From Siphonodentalium dalli (lineage: Eukaryota; Mollusca; Scaphopoda; Gadilida; Siphonodentaliidae), in assembly GCA_032622095.1 (NCBI GenBank), contig CP136066.1, forward strand, positions 199,662,978 through 199,726,977: a DNA stretch of 64,000 bases. The letters run 5' to 3'. Below are positions 21,688 through 33,990 of this stretch, piece by piece (the first letter of the stretch is position 1; each line of letters begins with the position of its first letter). The notes under the pieces are model-generated. The model had not been told where the DNA came from. It was given only the letters and a program-made list of their open reading frames with translations, and did no database searches. Position numbers and translations under genes: made by a program.

Positions 21688-23887
21688 GGAGAACTAATAT
21701 AATTACTTTGAAATAAAATTCATTTGCCAGATCGCTTCAAATTTTCCTATATATTTTTGTGTGCAGAATTATAAATGCGCGGATAGGTGGTCATGGAAGG
21801 GTGATATCGCCCTTTGCCAGATCGCTTCAAATTTTCCTATATATTTTTGTGTGCAGAATCCTAAATGCGCGAATAGGTGGTCATGGAAGGGTGATATCGC
21901 CCTTTGCCAGATCGCTTCAAATTTTCTCATATATTTTTTTTTAGCAGAACGGTCAACGCGCGAGTAAAATGTAGGTGGTCATGGAAGGGTGGTATCGCCC
22001 TTTGCCAGATCGCTTCAAATTTTCCTATATATATTTGTGTGCAGAATCCTAAACGCGCGAATAGGTGGTCATGGAATGGTGATATCGCCCTTTGCCAGAT
22101 CGCTTCAAATTTTCACATATAGTTTTTTTTAGCAGAACGGTCATCACGCGAGTAAAATGTAGGTGGTCATGGAAGGGTGATATCGCCCTTTGCCAGATCG
22201 CTTCAAATTTTCCTATATATATTTGTGTGCAGAATCCTAAACGCGCGAATAGGTGGTCATGGAATGGTGATATCGCCCTTTGCCAGATCGCTTCAAATTT
22301 TCCCATATAGTTTTTTTTAGCAGAACGGTCAACACGCGAGTAAAATGTAGGTGGAGAACTAATATAATTACTTTGAAATAAAATTCATTTGCCAGATCGC
22401 TTCAAATTTTCCTATATATTTTTGTGTGCAGAATTATAAACGCGCGAATAGGTGGTCATGGAAGGGTGATATCGCCCTTTGCCAGATCGCTTAAAATTTT
22501 CCTATATATTTTTGTGTGCAGAATCCTAAATGCGCGAATAGGTGGTCATGGAAGGGTGATATCGCCCTTTGCCAGATCGCTTCAAATTTTCCCATATAGT
22601 TTTTTTTAGCAGAACGGTCAACACGCGAGTAAAATGTAGGTGGAGAACTAATATAATTACTTTGAAATAAAATTCATTTGCCAGATCGCTTCAAATTTTC
22701 CTATATATTTTTGTGTGCAGAATTATAAACGCGCGAATAGGTGGTCATGGAAGGGTGATATCGCCCTTTGCCAGATCGCTTCAAATTTTCCTATATATTT
22801 TTGTGTGCAGAATCCTAAATGCGCGAATAGGTGGTCATGGAATGGTGATATCGCCCTTTGCCAGATCGCTTCAAATTTTCCCATATAGTTTTTTTTAGCA
22901 GAACGGTCATCACGCGAGTAAAATGTAGGTGGTCATGGAAGGGTGATATCGCCCTTTGCCAGATCGCTTCAAATTTTCCTATATATATTTGTGTGCAGAA
23001 TCCTAAACGCGCGAATAGGTGGTCATGGAATGGTGATATCGCCCTTTGCCAGATCGCTTCAAATTTTCCCATATAGTTTTTTTTAGCAGAACGGTCAACA
23101 CGCGAGTAAAATGTAGGTGGAGAACTAATATAATTACTTTGAAATAAAATTCATTTGCCAGATCGCTTCAAATTTTTCCTATATATTTTTGTGTGCAGAA
23201 TTATAAACGCACGAATAGGTGGTCATGGAAGGGTGATATCGCCCTTTGCCAGATCGCTTCAAATTTTCCTATATATTTTTGTGTGCAGAATCCTAAATGC
23301 GCGAATAGGTGGTCATGGAAGGGTGATATCGCCCTTTGCCAGATCGCTTCAAATTTTCCCATATATTTTTTTTTAGCAGAACGGTCAACGCGCGAGTAAA
23401 ATGTAGGAGGTCATCATGGAAGGGTGGTATCGCCCTTTGCCAGATCGCTTCAAATTTTCCTATATATATTTGTGTGCAGAATCCTAAACGCGCGAATAGG
23501 TGGTCATGGAAGGGTGATATCGCCCTTTGCCAGATCGCTTCAAATTTTCCCATATAGTTTTTTTTAGCAGAATGGTCAACACGCGAGTAAAATGTAGGTG
23601 GTCATGGAAGGGTGATATCGCCCTTTGCCAGATCGCTTCAAATTTTCCCATATAGTTTTTTTTAGCAGAACGGTCAACACGCGAGTAAAATGTAGGTGGT
23701 CATGGAAGGGTGTATCGCCCTTTGTCAGATCGCTTCAAATTTTCCTATATATTTTTGTGTGCAGAATCCTAAACGCGCGAATAGGTGGTCATGGAATGGT
23801 GATATCGCCCTTTGCCAGATCGCTTCAAATTTTCCTATATATTTTTGTGTGCAGAATCCTAAATGCGCGAATAGGTGGTCATGGAAG
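21688..23887. repeat. Satellite array with higher-order structure (A and B monomers)
   Basis: About 23 monomers share the core TTTGCCAGATCGCTTCAAAT. Type A (about 90 bp) continues TATATTTTTGTGTGCAGAAT and GCGCGAATAGG. Type B (about 97 bp) continues TTTTTTTTAGCAGAACGGTC and ACGCGAGTAAAATGTAGG. A unique spacer, GGAGAACTAATATAATTACT, starts four blocks (about 21688, 22353, 22641, 23118). Monomer orders are AABABAB, AAB, AABAB and AABABBAA. Block spacings are about 665, 288 and 477 bp. The array stops abruptly at about 23887 inside a type A monomer. Short open frames across it merely reflect the repeat. Confidence 0.9.
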
Positions 23888-24327
23888 ATAGACGGTCGAT
23901 GTATCTATTGCCAGGCGGCATTTAATCGACGTGGTGAAAATTAGCAGGTTTCAAAAATGGATATCTAATAACTCTGAGCTTTAAAGGGTTTCATATCATC
24001 ATATCGTTATTTTAGTTACTAATATCCATCAAAATCTAGACGCTACAATGAGTAAAACCAATAGAATCGCCATTTAAAAGTCACGCGAAGGTTCGTTTTC
24101 ACAATGGGATTGTGCTCTAAACATGTTTATCACTTACAATGTATATAAAAATATTATTTCTTTATGTACTAGTAACTTGTCTCTAGTTATACATGTAGGT
24201 ATTCCTAGCTTTTCCCAGGAGATCCGCCTGGTTTTGCATGCTGGAATATCTACTGGTTGCTTCTTTTGGATTATATTAGTTGGTTTACAAACAGACGTCC
24301 GTTCATTTGTCCGAACATGTCGCCTAA

Positions 24328-24556
24328 CCCTTTCATGAGTGGAGCTGAAATTCGGTGAAAACCCTGTGCCAATAATTAATCCATTATCTTATATAGGGTG
24401 CCTGGCAAATATACAAGACAATGCTTTGTCCTTATGATAGTTACCTTAACCGCGTAGGCTAGCACATTCTCTTATTATGTCCTATGGGGGACTCGCATAT
24501 ATATGAGAATGCTGTGCCTTTAATGTTGCACCCCTGCAGCTCCCGTCATGAAAGGG
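24328..24556. mobile_element. TTAA-flanked CCCTTTCATGA MITE (piggyBac-like ends)
   Basis: Begins CCCTTTCATGAGTGGAGCTG after CTAA and ends AGCTCCCGTCATGAAAGGG before TTAA (24557-24560). CCC...GGG ends with a TTAA target are those of piggyBac-type elements. No transposase. Confidence 0.7.
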
Positions 24557-25193
24557 TTAATTATCGTGGTTTATTGTCTTTTGGTTTGGTGATAGCAAGG
24601 GTTGCAGGAAAGGATACATAAATTCCAATAATTTGTGTTATGTACATTTGTCTATAATAGTACATAACAGTATACTCTATAATTCAACATCAAAACTCTC
24701 ATTTATGATTCCGATCATAGTAATTTACTATCGCCAATGGATGGGTTAACACCTGCCGATTGTGATCGGCCTCTCGTTAATATGATTGATGCTCCAAGGT
24801 TATTTAAGCCCTTTTCATTTTTAAATTTTTAAATTCATATAATTTGTAAGGAAGTTGCATAGAGGTGAACTGTTGGTCAAAAAAATGTTTGTGAACCAAC
24901 TAATTATAATTGTACAATTAATTTAGTTTTGATATTGAACTTTCAATTTCAACATATGACAATTTCTCCTGTGATTTTTTATGATTCATTCACATGTGTC
25001 AACCAGAGGCAACAAATAAAACATTAATCGGATCAGAATATTGTGTCATTGTCTAATTTACTCCCAATGTATGGATATATTTTAGGATTCAAACCAGAGT
25101 CGATACATTACATGGATGTCATTTCAGTCATTTCATTCTTATCCATTGATAAATACATTCCATAGCTGCAATGGTATATTTAATGGTAGTTAA

Positions 25194-25575
25194 CCCTTTA
25201 CCCAACAAAACCGGCCAAATAAAGCTTCAACAGCCTAAAATATCTTCGGTCTGTCTCAATAGAACCATACAAATATGGATATCATTGGAACCGGCTCCTT
25301 GACCACATTGTGATAGTTACAGTTATGACCTGTGCCAATGCATTCTCTTATATATGCGAGTCGACCATTGGTCGCCTCGCATATATAAGAGAATGCATTT
25401 GCCTAAAAAAATTCTTTTTTAACACTTTTTACCATTTGTTCTTACATTCTTTAACAATTTTATAGTTTTTAATGTGTTAAGCCAATGCATTCTCTTATAT
25501 ATGCGAGGCGACCTATGGTCGACTCGCATATATAAGAAAATGCATTGGCACAGGGCCCTTCTGTTGGGTAAAGGG
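25194..25575. mobile_element. TTAA-flanked CCCTTTACCCAACA MITE, copy 1
   Basis: Exact TTAA at 25190-25193 and 25576-25579. Ends CCCTTTACCCAACA and TGTTGGGTAAAGGG are inverted repeats. It holds two internal palindromes built on GCATTCTCTTATATATGCGA and GTCGACC. The copy at 53373-53763 is in the opposite orientation. CCC ends with TTAA resemble piggyBac. Confidence 0.85.
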
Positions 25576-26519
25576 TTAACCACAATGTTTAGTTAATGTT
25601 AGCTAAAAGGCATCATTTCCAACTGCTTGACATTTAAGATTTGCAATTGATATCATATAGTTAATAAGGGAACTTTTGAACAACTTAAACATTCAAATAA
25701 CATGCACAGATGATGTGGCTGTTAATTATTTGGAGGCTGGTCAGCTCTGCATGTGATGCGACTTGTCTATTTATTCAATAATCTTTTATTAATAATTCTT
25801 TTTTGTTATTATCAGCAATATTGTTAATCAAGATGCTGGCTAACCAAAATGATAAATTTTATCAATAATCCAATACATTTAGTATATATTCCACACCATT
25901 GTACCACAGAGTTGTACATTTATGTAATTTAAAGGTAACATTGAAATTTAATCTATTTTTCCTAGCCCATGATGTGTCCATGTCCAATCTAGCTACCAAA
26001 CTTGGTATGTGTCTTTATCAGCCAAATATACAGTTCAAGTACGGTTCAGTCCAATAATGTTATTGCCCTTTTTCGACTTGTACAATTTCATAACATTTTG
26101 GTTTATGACCGACAACCCCAATTTGGATTAAAAATAAAGCAACACATATTTGTCTCAACCAAAAGGCTGGACTAGAAAAGGTATAAACTTTATCACTGCA
26201 ACTAATTATAACCCCACTTGGTGAAGACTAAATCACACTGGAAGTGAATACATGTTCCTCAATGTATTTCACAGTAGATGAAGGTGGGTCTCATATCAAG
26301 ATGGCATGATTTATATGACTTTCAATTGTAATGATTCATAGTGAATTGGCTCACTAAATCATGTAATCTTGAGCTGGACATTCCTGTTATGTGAAATATA
26401 TTAACATGGTTAGCGAACACAGCAGGTGAAGGCCAGCCTCCGATCAAATTGGCATGATTTATGTGGCTTTCGATAGCCCATTTCGTGAACAAATTTAATT
26501 ACATGACTGAAATTTTGGG

Positions 26520-27180
26520 AGAACCCTTTCCAAAGTATTCTCTTAAAGGCACGTGAGGCCTTAGTTGTCGAAAATATTCATATTTGTTCTAATCACCGTA
26601 AACAAAAAAACATTAAAACGCATACAGTTTCGTTCATATATACCATGACCATCACGTAAACAGCATGTTATCATAAAGACCTACTATATTTTACCTAAGC
26701 AAGAGCCTGATTGTGTTACAGAAGACAGCACAATGCTACTGGCTAATCACAGACAAATGGCATAAACGCTCTTTATTAGTTCCATATCAGGAATTCACCA
26801 ACAAAGAACGCTCTTTGTGTTTACTATCATAATATAAACAAACACCAGAAAAGTTACTTTTTATGCTTTTGTTTACATAACAATGGTCAAACATTTGACA
26901 ATAACATACTGTTTATGCGATATTTCTTATTTGTATACGGACAAAGTCTGTCTACATTTTGATGTTATTTCTGTTTGTGGCGGTTTTTGACGGGTGGAAA
27001 TATTTTCACAGGATACCCACCGCCAAGGCCAACCGTACCTTTAATGTTATGTGTCGCCCATAGGACCCTAACCTATATGAGAGAATGCATTGACCGAACA
27101 ATATTCACCATGACCTTGTAAGTCAGTACATTCTCTTATATATGCGAGGATCCCTGAGAGACAGCATATATGAGGCCCCC
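26520..27180. mobile_element. Nested MITEs: CCCTTT-type element split by an AGGCAC element
   Basis: An older element (CCCTTTCCAAAGTATTCTC on the left; GAGAATGCATTGACC, then CATTCTCTTATATATGCGAG on the right) is interrupted by 26547-27040, the third AGGCAC copy, flanked by TTAA at 26543-26546 and 27041-27044. Confidence 0.7.
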
Positions 27181-27545
27181 ACCCCCTTTTTCGTACGCTG
27201 TATTCCATGCCCTGTTATGAGGTACGCCGTATTCCAGCCCCTTTGTTAGGAGGTATTCGGTATTCCAAAAATACTGGTATTCGTACGCAGGCCTTCCAAA
27301 AAATGAAGTTTTCATATATTTTTATGTATTCCATATGGCTGTTAACTGGTATTCCGTATTCCACCCTCTATATGATCATGGAAATACTATAGATTTGTGC
27401 AAGAGCTGCTGATTTAATAAGAAAAACTAGACACTAAACTGAGACACCAAAGCTCCAGTAATTACACACCATTTTTTGGACAGGGATGCTGATAATATGA
27501 AAATAGGGTTTTTTCCCCCTGATTTAAGTCAATAAGTAAACCATA

Positions 27546-27763
27546 CAGTAATGCTCTAATTAATCGACTCCTTAACCACAGCAGAATAAATTATGGATAA
27601 CTTTTCAGGATTTAGTCGGAAATATGGCTTGTTGCCATTCATTGGAAAGCTCTCGAGAGCTTTTCGATGAATGGCAACAAGCCATATTTCCGACTAAATC
27701 CTGAAAAGTTATCCATAATTTATTCTGCTGTGGTTAAGGAGTCGATTAATTAGAGCATTACTG
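27546..27763. mobile_element. CAGTAATGC MITE, almost perfect 218-bp palindrome
   Basis: Flanked by TA (27544-27545, 27764-27765). It starts CAGTAATGCTCTAATTAATC, ends in the complement, and is centred on CTCTCGAGAG at about 27654. TA target with CAGT ends suggests Tc1/mariner. Near-perfect arms imply a recent or gene-converted copy. Relatives at 7660, 12488 and 30853. Confidence 0.85.
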
Positions 27764-28074
27764 TATGAGGTAAGAAAGCCCTCATGCAGTGACACCGCAT
27801 GCATGTATAGGATATTACCATAGTAAAGGCTAAAATCTGTGCAAAAATACATTAAAAACATCATACAAAACATTACTAGAGTTCCGGGAAGGTGACATCA
27901 ATTCTTTGGATAGAGGGATGCTGATAATATGTAATTAGGGGATTCTCCTTGTTGAACACATACTCATAGTTTGACTGTTGAGTACAGCTGGTCAAAATTA
28001 GCCCAATGCTCATCTTGTGTTGCTAGGTGATACACCAGGTCATGCTTATAGTTTATGGGTAGGTTAGATAGTCA

Positions 28075-28205
28075 CAATTACGCTTAAGCGCAATTGATTG
28101 CGCTTAAGCGTAAATCCCCTATTTGCTCTTAAGCACAATATGTGGTATTTGCGCTTAAGCGCAATTATTTGTGCTTAAGTGCAATCAATTGCGCTTAAGC
28201 GCAAT
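28075..28205. repeat. Cluster of GCGCTTAAGCGC palindromes
   Basis: GCGCTTAAGCGCAATT and close variants occur about seven times in 130 bp in both orientations, including TTGCGCTTAAGCGTAA and TTGTGCTTAAGTGCAA. Confidence 0.7.
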
Positions 28206-28293
28206 TCATTATTAAATGTGAATTTGGCCTCCCATAGAATAGACGGGTATGAGATTAACCTAACTGCAATTGTGAATTTTTATTGAATTTTAA

Positions 28294-28742
28294 GGCCCAC
28301 TTAATTTTCGAGTCACCGACTATTTTTTTATAACAATCTGTGCCATAAAATATGATTGAAACCCTAGAGTTCATCACCAGTTGAAACGTCTGTATCCGAA
28401 GATGCCCATAGACAAATAGAAAACAGCTTAAATCATAAAATGATTCCCCCCGTTATAGCTCCCAGAATTCAACCTAATGTATTTTCAATTGAAGGGGAAT
28501 AACACTATCTTTAAAATATAGAGTTATTCCCCTCCAATGAAAATAATACACTTTGCCCAACAAAACCAGATGAACGTTAAGCACAAAAATACGTCGTTAA
28601 CTCAACAAAAACAACATGTTCACAGTTTATTACAACCGATAAGCTGATAATACAGTGTTAGAGAGCTTCCTGTTTCCAATGGTATATATACTGGCATATA
28701 TTTTATATATGTGATCTGGGGGTTCGATAATTAAGTGGGCCT
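28294..28742. mobile_element. TTAA-flanked GGCCCACTTAATTTTCG MITE, copy 1
   Basis: TTAA at 28290-28293 and 28743-28746. Ends GGCCCACTTAATTTTCGA and TAATTAAGTGGGCCT are inverted repeats. Internal hairpin near 28485-28550. Copy 2 is at 42657-43077. Confidence 0.7.
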
Positions 28743-29036
28743 TTAATGTTGATGTTTCTTTCAAATACAGATTGCCAGTTCGGAAAAAACTATATCTCCT
28801 ACCTGTAGTTTATTTCAGTCATCGTGTTTTCAACTTTCCATAATAAACGATAAACTGATACTGTCCTTTTGCTATTAATAACCGACGTCTGAGACAATTT
28901 GGGAATTAGACGTGGGTGTATATATGTAGAATAAGTGAATACTAGCGTAATAGTAGTTTTCATTCCTCGTGTGGTTTTTTTGTTGGGGTGCAAATTCTGA
29001 TTCATTTCTGGTTAAATACGCCCAGAACAGAAACCC

Positions 29037-29108
29037 TTCAGAATAGCGAACCTTCGGAATAGCGAACCTTCGGAATAATGAACCTTCGGAATAGCGAACC
29101 TTCGGAAT
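29037..29108. repeat. 16-bp tandem repeat, about 5 copies
   Basis: Unit CGGAATAGCGAACCTT, with one variant AATAATGAACC and a last copy AATAGAGAACC. Confidence 0.8.
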
Positions 29109-29299
29109 AGAGAACCCTACCCGGCGTAGGATATGTAATGCATCACCAGCGCATCTCCCGTCATTAAAGGGTTAAACCCGCTGGATATTGTAATGATAAC
29201 AGGTGAAATAGGCTCAATAAATCATGTAATCTTGAGGTAGACATCCATATGATGTGAAATTCATGGTTACCGAACAGGTACAAGTCTGCTTGCACCCAC

Positions 29300-29390
29300 A
29301 CCAGCTAGGATATTTGAATAACGAACATGTCCACATCCAAATATCCTAGCTGGTTTATGTACAGGTAGACTTGGACTAGTACTGGCTAAG
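29300..29390. repeat. Inverted repeat
   Basis: CCAGCTAGGATATTTG and CAAATATCCTAGCTGG flank about 23 bp; CAGGTAGACTTGGACT follows, echoing the arms at 11538-11645. Confidence 0.55.
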
Positions 29391-29699
29391 AAATTTGTAA
29401 CATGTATTTTTTTTATCTTCAAATCTTTTATCTTCAAACAGTTCCTAGGTTTTGAGCTAATGGTATTCTCTTTTGGTACAAAGTAAGCAGTGGTCATATG
29501 GCTTCCACCTCAAAATTCTTCTGATTTTTAGCACAGAAAAATGGTTCTTATTTATCCATCTATACATGGAACTTTGAAACAAAATTAAGAGTGTTCCAAA
29601 AAGAATGACACTACATATGTGCTGAAATTTGGCGCCTTATGTTTCAATGTTAATTTGCACAGTGCATAATCATGCATGTTGCCACATCTGAGTTCTAAA

Positions 29700-30490
29700 A
29701 TTAGGATAATTTTAAAACCATTATAAATTAGGTGAATGGAATTTAGACACAATTTATTCTAAATTTATGCCATGACTAAATTTAGAAAAATGAGGATAAA
29801 TTTCGAAATTTATTAAGATAAATATCGAAATTTATCCATATTTAAAAAAACATTTCATGATATAAATGTAGTTGAAATTTACTAACATTGATGTCAGATC
29901 AATTTGGATGGTCAGTTAAATGTAGATAAATGGAAATTTATCCACATAAATTTTGAAATTTATCCACATAAATTTCGAAATTTATTAAGATAAATATCGA
30001 AATTTATCCATATTTAAAAACACATTTCATGATATAAATGTAGTTGAAATTTACTAACATTGATGTCAGATCAATTTGGATGGTCAGTTAAATGTAGATA
30101 AATGGAAATTTATCCACATAAATTTTGAAATTTATCCACATAAATTTTGAAATTTATTCAAATAAACTTTGAAATTTATCCCCATTTGCTTAATTTATGT
30201 CATAAAGAGCGTTTATATCTCGAATTCGCAGAATTCTGAAACATATGTAAGACGATCCCAAAGTTATGACACTATGAAAGTGTTGAAATGTTGTCCCTTG
30301 GATTTCAACATTCATGTAAAATTTATGCAGTGCATAAATTGTGTTAAACTCCAGAATCATGCCAGATCTATTTTGTTCGAAATCTGGAATTTCAAATTTA
30401 GGGAGAATTTATTCGCATTTATTCACTTTGTGAGGAAGAATAAATGTGAAATTTATGCATATGCCTAAATTTCAAATTTAGGATAAATTT
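29700..30490. repeat. AT-rich repeat with a 171-bp tandem duplication
   Basis: CGAAATTTATCCATATTTAA begins near-identical stretches at about 29827 and 29998, running through GATGTCAGATCAATTTGGAT. AAATTTATCCACATAAATTT words repeat throughout. Confidence 0.7.
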
Positions 30491-30539
30491 ATGCCGTTGT
30501 AAATTGTGTACATGGAATTTAGGCATAATTTATTTTTTT

Positions 30540-30840
30540 GTAAATTCCTCTTTTCATGCAGTGTCTGGACCGCTTCCGGAATCGATGCACCCTCGTCCCA
30601 ACCATCCTCGGTGGGCATTCTGGACCGACACGAGCCTTTGACTCGTTGTCACATGGCCCACCCGGGCTCGTTGTCACTCTGGCCCACCCTCGGTTGCCTC
30701 TCTGGCCCACCCACGTTGGCGGTCACTCTGGACCACCCACCAGACTCGTGTCCACTCCTGCCCTCCCTACATCGGTGGCCACTCTGGACCACACCCGGGA
30801 CTGGCATTATGGGCATGCCCTGAGTGACATCGATCACGGG
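30540..30840. repeat. GC-rich minisatellite-like segment
   Basis: Imperfect units around CACTCTGGACCACCC and CACTCTGGCCCACCC recur about every 27-30 bp in an otherwise AT-rich area. Frames are open in more than one register, as expected from the repeat, so no protein is proposed. Confidence 0.55.
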
Positions 30841-30852
30841 TGGGACAAAGTT

Positions 30853-30949
30853 GCCGATGAATGGCAACAAGCCATATTTCCGACTAAATCCTGAAAAGTT
30901 ACCTACAATTATACTGTGGTTAAGAAGTCGATTAATTAGAGCATCACTG
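30853..30949. mobile_element. CAGTAATGC MITE, right half only
   Basis: CGATGAATGGCAACAAGCCA through GAGCATCACTG followed by TA matches the right arm of 27546-27763. Confidence 0.65.
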
Positions 30950-31074
30950 TACAAGGCTGTCTGGGTGCCTAACAAAGTTATGCTTGGATCATAAATAATG
31001 TACATGTAGGTGGTTCCGGTGATGAGAGTCATGTGATGATTTGTACCCTGATTAAACGTGTTTTGTTTCCTTAG

Positions 31075-31159
31075 ATATCATCGTTGCTGCAACGGTAGGA
31101 GCTGTGGCATTACTAATACTATGTGCAATCGCAGTTGCATGTTGCTGTCGATACATATT
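31075..31159 (+). CDS. Transmembrane exon of a single-pass membrane protein (partial gene)
   Basis: An 85-nt exon lies between acceptor TTTGTTTCCTTAG and donor ATT/GTGAGT. It enters in phase 1 and leaves in phase 2. Its 27 full codons read IIVAATVGAVALLILCAIAV then ACCCRYI, a hydrophobic helix followed by Cys and a stop-transfer Arg. It joins in phase to the terminal exon at 42190 (giving CRYILAAKRTMRV) and equally to those at 43522 and 59936. The minus-strand mucin-like gene has a transmembrane exon (48779-48692) with the same entry and exit phases. No upstream ectodomain or signal exon was recognised. The intron that follows is about 11 kb and full of repeats. Function unknown; receptor- or mucin-like by analogy. 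Confidence 0.55.
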
Positions 31160-31344
31160 GTGAGTATCAATGATCATGATCACACGCATACACTGTCAAT
31201 CGTTTAGTTATCGAAACGACAGTTATTACCCGGATTAAAGTGATGTGAAACACTCCGGTAGGGTGACCAAATATAAATGGATAATAAGCTTGTCCAAAGG
31301 GGTCCGTGAAGTTAGCACAACATTCAACATTCGTTCAACTTTCG

Positions 31345-32760
31345 CACAAAGGTCTCCTCCACAAAATCTCGAACATGGGTATCAATGGTAAGTTGTACAA
31401 TCTAATAGCATCGTACCTTAAATCTCGCCAACAGAGAGTTTTGATTAATAACGCTAGCTCTGACTGGAAATATGTATCCGCAGGCGTCCCACAAGGATAA
31501 TATTGGGACCCCTTTTATTTCTTATTTATATCAATGATAGAACAAAAAATATAGTGTGCAACATACGTATTTTTGCAGATGACACCTCAATTTATATATT
31601 TGTTGAGAACCCTACCCTCGCCACAGAAGAAATAAGTAATAAAGACATAGACACTATTGTTAAATGGTCATGTAAGTGGCTTGTTAAGTTCAACCCCATG
31701 AAGACCGAAGCATTGTTAGTATCAAGAAAGAGTCTAAATATAGCCCATCCACCCCTACTCATGGCTGGATCACTAATAACAGAAGTAAGCAATCATAAAC
31801 ATCTCGGAGTTATATTTGACAATTCTGGTTCATGGGAAAGTCACATTTGTAGCATACTCGACAAGGCATGGAAGAGAATTAATCTTGTAAAGAAACACAA
31901 GGTCCGATTAAGCAGAAAGTCTTTAGAAACCGTATATGTTTCATTTATTCGTCCAATACTGGAATATGCATCTCCTGTTTGAGATAACATTCCGAAATAC
32001 ATGAGCGATCGCATTGATGATATTCAGTACGAAATGGCACGAGTTGTAACTGGGGCAACTAGAAGTACTAGTGACCTTAACTTGTTACTTGAAAATGGAT
32101 GGGAAACACTTGCATCACGAAGAAATAAACAGAAATTAATTCAATTTTACAAGATGACAAGAAAAAAAAACCTCCATCCTATTTATCCAATATGATTCCG
32201 CCAGATTCTATGTCGTCTGGTTATAATTTTAGGCATGCTAGTATTCATCCACCTGACAGCAATAGGAATGCGTATATGGACACTTTTCTACCGTCAACTA
32301 CACGAGCTTGGAATAGTTTACCCGACTCAGTAAGGATGACCCCTTCGTTGAAAGAATTTAAACGGACCCTAAATGTTGATCGTGCAAAAATAGCCAAATT
32401 TTACTATCAAAGTTACTCCAGGAAAGCACAAGTTTATCATACTAGAATTAGATGAGGCTGTAGTAACCCGAATAGAGACCTCGTCGTAAATCACTTGAAA
32501 GATTCTCCGGTTTGTTTCTGTGGTGAAATTGAAATTGAATCAGCATACCACTTCTTTTTTCATTGTCCTCTATATATTCAAGAGAGACTAGAGCTATTGT
32601 CCGGTCTGCCAACAAGCAGAATATCAGTTGATATCCTATTATATGGCTCAAGTGAACTTTCTGATCGTTTAAATATTCAGATCTTTGTTGCCGTATAGAA
32701 GTTCATTTTACAAACTCGACGTTTATCATAACCGTGATGAGTCGTCCGATCGCCGGGTCA
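31345..32760 (+). pseudogene. Non-LTR retrotransposon (LINE) ORF2 remnant, 5' truncated
   Basis: Reverse-transcriptase landmarks in order: KGLLHKISNMGINGKLYNLI, GVPQG (before a one-base loss at about 31497), GPLLFLIYINDRTK, FADDTSIYIF and LGVIFDNSGSWESHI. The C-terminal zinc-like motif is CFCGEIEIESAYHFFFHC (about 32518-32571). Breaks: a frameshift after VPQG, TGA for Trp at 31980-31982, a shift near the A-run at 32163-32171, and a stop at 32453. The family resembles Jockey/CR1-group LINEs; exact clade not assigned. It cannot encode a working enzyme. Confidence 0.8.
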
Positions 32761-33487
32761 TGCAATAAACCACTATATGTCAGTATGTATTTGTTTTATC
32801 ACATTATCTGTATTGTGTGCTCCTGGTAGGGTCGATTCATCATTTCTCAATGGAATTTCAATGAAATGAAATTTAATAATTTCCATTCGAGGGCCAATCA
32901 TTCTCCGTGCCACTGGGCCACTCTCCATGCAATTGAGTCATTGTTTCATCAAAGAATGCTAAAGTACACTTCTAACCAATTATTTTAACCAATTATCTTA
33001 ATATTAATTAACAATACAAGTAGGTTGACTCTGTTCTTTCGCATTTCCTCCATGTGGGCCGCGATGCGTTTCGATTTGATTTTGAATTTTCCATGGTTCG
33101 TAAATAGTATATGTTTTAAATATCAAAGTTGTGTAACAAAAAAATATATACGGTACTTCGCTTCACTCCCATCTTTCATTTTGGCTGATGTATGGTACAC
33201 AATACCAATCAACTTGACAAACGTTCTTCCTTCCTGCACTCTATCCCTCTACCCCCTCCTAGAACAATATATTTGTTCGGATCTAACATGATATCCCGTC
33301 TGCTAAATTTACCCTATGTGGTATCTATTCTGATACCAAGGGTAAACGTTTTATTCCGAGGAAAAGACTTGATAAAAGCCTTTCAGGCTTGTTGTCTAAT
33401 CCCCATTTTTGAACATGTGTTGTATATTATGTAAATTTGTTTGTATGTGTTAAATGTTCTGTTCGAAAATTAAATACTGTTTACACT

Positions 33488-33990
33488 AACTTTCGTATGA
33501 AGTTGACACAACATTCAACATTATTTCAACATTCGATTTTTCTTGTACATAAGCTATCGTTAACGTGAATGGATTATGTGGGTCGTATATATAGCACCCC
33601 TATCAAAATTAGAGTATTCGATACTTCGATGCTCATTTTTGAGGAATTTTAATTCCGGTAGAGAGAGAGGGCTACATCATATACGCATGATCGGATCGGG
33701 CCCATATATGCAGGGATTGTACCCTGATGGTACTTTAACTCTCCATATGGCCCACGATCCGATCATGCGTATATGATGTGCCCCTCTCTCTCTCTACCGA
33801 AATTAAAATTCCTCAAAAATGAGCATCGAAGTATCGAATACTCTAATTTTGATAGGGGTGTTAGGTATCGACCCACTTAATCCATTCACTTAAAAAAAAC
33901 TTATGTATAAGAACAATCGAATGTTGAACGAATGTTGAATGTTGTGCCAACTTCACACGAATGTTGAATGTTGAATGTTGTGCTTCACGG
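33488..33990. repeat. Nested palindrome of about 500 bp
   Basis: Inner arms of about 110 bp (33593 onward, CACCCCTATCAAAATTAGAG, to 33860) have a GA/CT microsatellite near the centre. They sit inside outer arms (GTGAATGGATTATGTGGGTC and complement; CACAACATTCAACATT and complement). Confidence 0.8.

Noticed and set aside
30506-31032. Overlapping frames of 99-127 codons on both strands
   Set aside because: They lie in a GC-rich 27-30 bp minisatellite and run on into a MITE arm; no start or splice site makes sense of them.
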